IMG/VR virus record: IMGVR_UViG_3300025151_000158 | Coordinates: 1 to 32,925 of that record | DNA length: 32,925 nt | Source: a virus | Strand: one strand, 5' to 3' | Shown here: piece after piece, positions 31,507-32,925 of the stretch | Layout: every line of letters begins with the position of its first letter | Numbering within the stretch: the stretch's first letter is position 1 | Position numbers and translations under genes: made by a program | Notes under the pieces: generated by a model | Databases searched by the model: none | Seen by the model: the letters and a program-made list of their open reading frames with translations, nothing else | What the model was told of the DNA's origin: nothing

Positions 31507-31997
31507 TAAAAATAATTAAAATTTATGACTATCCTGTTTGGTGTAGAAAGCTGAGTTTTAACTCTATGTTGTGTCTCACTTGGAAATATAACTATTCTAT
31601 TTTCTTCTGATTGAACAAATTCATTAGTATCTTTAAATTCTGTTCCACCATCATTAGAATTTACATAAAGAACTGCAGTGGTTGCACCTTTTAATTTATT
31701 ATCAGTATGCCAATTAGAATAATATCTTTCACCAGTTCTTAAATACATGTTAGCTCTCACACTAATGGTCGCTGCAACCTTCAATCTTTCTAAACACTCT
31801 ACTATAAAAGGATCATAAAATGGAGAGTTAATTGTATTTTTGTGAAAAAAAATATGGGCAAAGTAAAAATTATCAGGATTTTTACCAGTCTGTACCATGT
31901 GTTTTTGGTAAAACCAATTTATATCACTACTTGTTAGAATGTTTCTAAACTGATTCCACTTAGATCTTTCTATGAAATTGTCAATTACTCGAAGCAT
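31506..31997 (-). CDS. 2OG-Fe(II) oxygenase-like protein, first gene of cluster B
   Basis: A 163-residue protein with INWFYQKHMVQTGKN, NFYFAHIFFHKN, ANMYLRTGERYYSNWHTDNK (H97, D99), FPSETQHRV (H144) and R155 in NRIVINFNYF. It shares these blocks in order with 22143-22628, and both lead their cluster. A hairpin (32001-32039) begins four bases before the ATG, and the only ribosome-site-like GGA sits in the hairpin arm. Substrate unknown. Confidence 0.85.
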   Translation of the reverse strand: MLRVIDNFIERSKWNQFRNILTSSDINWFYQKHMVQTGKNPDNFYFAHIFFHKNTINSPFYDPFIVECLERLKVAATISVRANMYLRTGERYYSNWHTDNKLKGATTAVLYVNSNDGGTEFKDTNEFVQSEENRIVIFPSETQHRVKTQLSTPNRIVINFNYF

Positions 31998-32000
31998 ATT

Positions 32001-32055
32001 AAATCCATTTAAGCTGTGAAAGTTTTGCTTAATGGATTTTTTTTATTTTTTTTTG
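32001..32055 (+). terminator. Hairpin with T-rich tail before cluster B (intrinsic-terminator-like on plus strand)
   Basis: AAATCCATTTAAGC (32001-32014) pairs with GCTTAATGGATTT (32027-32039) with one bulged base and a 12-base loop. On the plus strand a long T-rich tract follows to about 32054, the form of an intrinsic terminator. No plus-strand gene is seen here, so it would stop antisense reads. On the minus strand it lacks a T-run and instead lies between the stop of one gene and the start of the next. Confidence 0.5.
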
Positions 32056-32146
32056 CGTATAATTTCTTTTTGTCTTTTTTCTTATCTTTAGCGCCTCTTA
32101 ATTGACCCTCAACTTGCTTTGTCATCTGTGATCTTGTTATTGCCAT
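32009..32146 (-). CDS. Tiny Lys-rich protein
   Basis: A 45-residue protein: MAITRSQMTKQVEGQLRGAK, then a run with KDKKKDKKKLYAKKNKKNP. Its ATG shares one base with the endolysin stop. Nearly every residue between 20 and 37 is charged. The stop lies in the hairpin before cluster B, so its translation would open that hairpin. The MAITRSQMxKQ start is seen in small marine phage proteins; function unknown. Confidence 0.62.
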   Translation of the reverse strand: MAITRSQMTKQVEGQLRGAKDKKKDKKKLYAKKNKKNPLSKTFTA

Positions 32147-32622
32147 TAAACTAAATCCTTTGCTTTTCCTATAATAGGTTTGTATTTAGTTTTACCATCA
32201 GATTTATAAGCATGCAAGAATTGTTTTCTTGGTTGATCAGGGGTATAGCTGCAATGTATCCAGCCACTGTTTGGCTCGCCTGGTGTATAGAATTCCAATA
32301 TCAATTGATCATAGTCTAGGTTTTGGTTGATCCAATCAGCTAGCTCTGCATTGTCTGTACCCATCACTTCAAAATCGGCCGCCTCGGCTTTTGCATGCTG
32401 GCTGTTGATTGAGCTACCTATTTTTACACACAGTTGTTCACTCCGAAATCCGCTAGTGACTTTTACTCTGCCAAAGTGATCACGTACAGGCTGTAAAATA
32501 TTTTCACAAAGTGCTTTTAATTTTTCAATCTGACCTGAGTTTGGATTATTATTTATGTCCAATCTGATTGCTGTGTCTGATTTGATTAACTCTTGAAGAC
32601 TGAAATTACGTGAAAGATTCAT
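32146..32622 (-). CDS. Endolysin: M15-type zinc peptidase
   Basis: A 158-residue protein with the full M15_3 D-Ala-D-Ala-type peptidase pattern: NFSLQEL at the N-terminus, VTSGFRS (55-61), SQHAKAEAADFEV with H76 and D83, and WIHCSY with H123 as the third zinc ligand. It should cut peptide cross-links of the host wall at lysis. It lacks a signal peptide, so release needs a holin-type partner. The ATG shares one base with the preceding stop. The location upstream of structural genes, not in a lysis cassette with a clear holin, is common in marine phages. Confidence 0.87.
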   Translation of the reverse strand: MNLSRNFSLQELIKSDTAIRLDINNNPNSGQIEKLKALCENILQPVRDHFGRVKVTSGFRSEQLCVKIGSSINSQHAKAEAADFEVMGTDNAELADWINQNLDYDQLILEFYTPGEPNSGWIHCSYTPDQPRKQFLHAYKSDGKTKYKPIIGKAKDLV

Positions 32623-32831
32623 TATTCTAATATTAAAGCTTTAATGTATTTTCTTCCTTGATACAACTCTATTTTTGCCTTACCTTTATAGCATTTATAA
32701 GTTACAGATTCTGAGAACTCCCTCTCCGCGTGGCGCTTGCCCCGAAGGCAATGGGCCATATTTTTTTGAACCAAGTGCTCTTTGATTTCTCCGTTTACAA
32801 ACATTAATAGTGCTACTACAGTTTCAATCAT
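32622..32831 (-). CDS. Small protein with hydrophobic N-terminus
   Basis: A 69-residue protein starting MIETVVALLMFVNGEIKEH, then a basic centre with two Cys (C28, C47) and YQGRKYIKALILE at the end. The short hydrophobic N-terminus (about 2-12) is a weak signal or anchor; one segment is too short for a classic holin. Lying directly before the endolysin, it could have a lysis role, but this is only a positional guess. The ATG overlaps the upstream stop by four bases. Confidence 0.55.
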   Translation of the reverse strand: MIETVVALLMFVNGEIKEHLVQKNMAHCLRGKRHAEREFSESVTYKCYKGKAKIELYQGRKYIKALILE

Positions 32832-32925
32832 TGTCCGTTACCATTTTTATAATGCATATCTCTAGCTTCGTCTTTTAATTTTTCAATATCTAACAAAACT
32901 TTGTCCATTTGTTTTCTCAAAAATT
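32828..32925 (-). CDS. Partial or very short gene at the window edge
   Basis: An open frame runs in from the right edge with no stop and ends at 32828 with an ATGA overlap to the next gene. It could start at the ATG at 32908, giving a 26-residue peptide (MDKVLLDIEKLKDEARDMHY then KNGNGQ), or be the tail of a longer protein that continues outside the window. The sequence looks helical and charged. Confidence 0.45.
   Translation of the reverse strand, partial: FLRKQMDKVLLDIEKLKDEARDMHYKNGNGQ

Noticed and set aside
14746-31997. DNA-base hypermodification by oxygenase plus glycosyltransferase (TET/JBP-type)
   Set aside because: The oxygenases resemble PKHD and Oxy_5-type enzymes, not TET/JBP, and no cytosine methyltransferase or pyrimidine-modifying enzyme is seen here. 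It cannot be excluded, but it is less supported than a protein or metabolite target.
1-32925. tRNA genes, attachment site, integrase or repressor indicating a temperate phage
   Set aside because: No cloverleaf-like sequence, integrase motif or helix-turn-helix regulator was recognised on either strand by eye.

Overview
This window looks like a nearly gap-free piece of an AT-rich, tailed marine phage genome. The short-tail (podovirus-like) reading rests on several signs: a gp4-like adaptor and a nozzle-like tail gene, large internal or ejection-type virion proteins, no tape-measure, sheath or long-tail genes, and small gene families typical of uncultured marine phages. The strong AT bias, compact genes and lack of photosynthesis genes suggest a SAR11 (Pelagibacter) or similar marine host. 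That host call is inference; no host marker is visible. Terminase, portal, capsid and a family-A/B DNA polymerase are not in the window and probably lie outside it.

All but one of the genes are on the minus strand, so transcription reads from right to left. From the right edge: a partial small gene, a small N-terminally hydrophobic protein, an M15-type endolysin and a tiny basic protein; oxygenase cluster B (four 2OG-Fe(II) oxygenase-like genes, 29938-31997); small Lys/Arg/Cys-rich proteins (28759-29941); adaptor and connector genes (27041-28751); a tail-fibre block (22666-27022) holding a cupredoxin-like/WG-repeat protein, a fibre protein, small beta-rich proteins and a polyglycine protein; oxygenase cluster A (20374-22628) plus an unrecognised gene; a large nozzle-like tail protein; another oxygenase; small genes; two glycosyltransferases (14746-16423); four internal/ejection-type proteins and a GNAT-like protein (7216-14685); a small coiled-coil plus membrane-anchor protein; and a replication/recombination module (22-6795) with a RecB-like nuclease, an SNF2-type helicase, a possible ssDNA-binding protein, an archaeo-eukaryotic primase and a UvrD-like helicase.

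The SNF2-type helicase (4683-6092) is the only plus-strand gene. It starts from a short region where two sigma70-like promoters overlap back to back, and its end overlaps the convergent nuclease gene by 14 bases. Coding density is extreme: 14 junctions are one-base TAATG stop/start overlaps and seven are four-base ATGA overlaps, so translational coupling is probably the rule. There is no stretch over 300 bases without a gene; the largest true gaps are about 60-100 bases and hold promoter-like or hairpin sequences. Eight small genes shorter than about 60 codons were found by reading junctions by hand.

The most striking content is the set of nine 2OG-Fe(II) oxygenase-like genes in one phage segment, in two clusters that share matching subfamilies, with two glycosyltransferases and glycine-rich and Trp-Gly-rich virion proteins on the same strand. 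A hydroxylation-plus-glycosylation route that decorates virion proteins, or alters host surface molecules or metabolism, is a reasonable but unproven reading.
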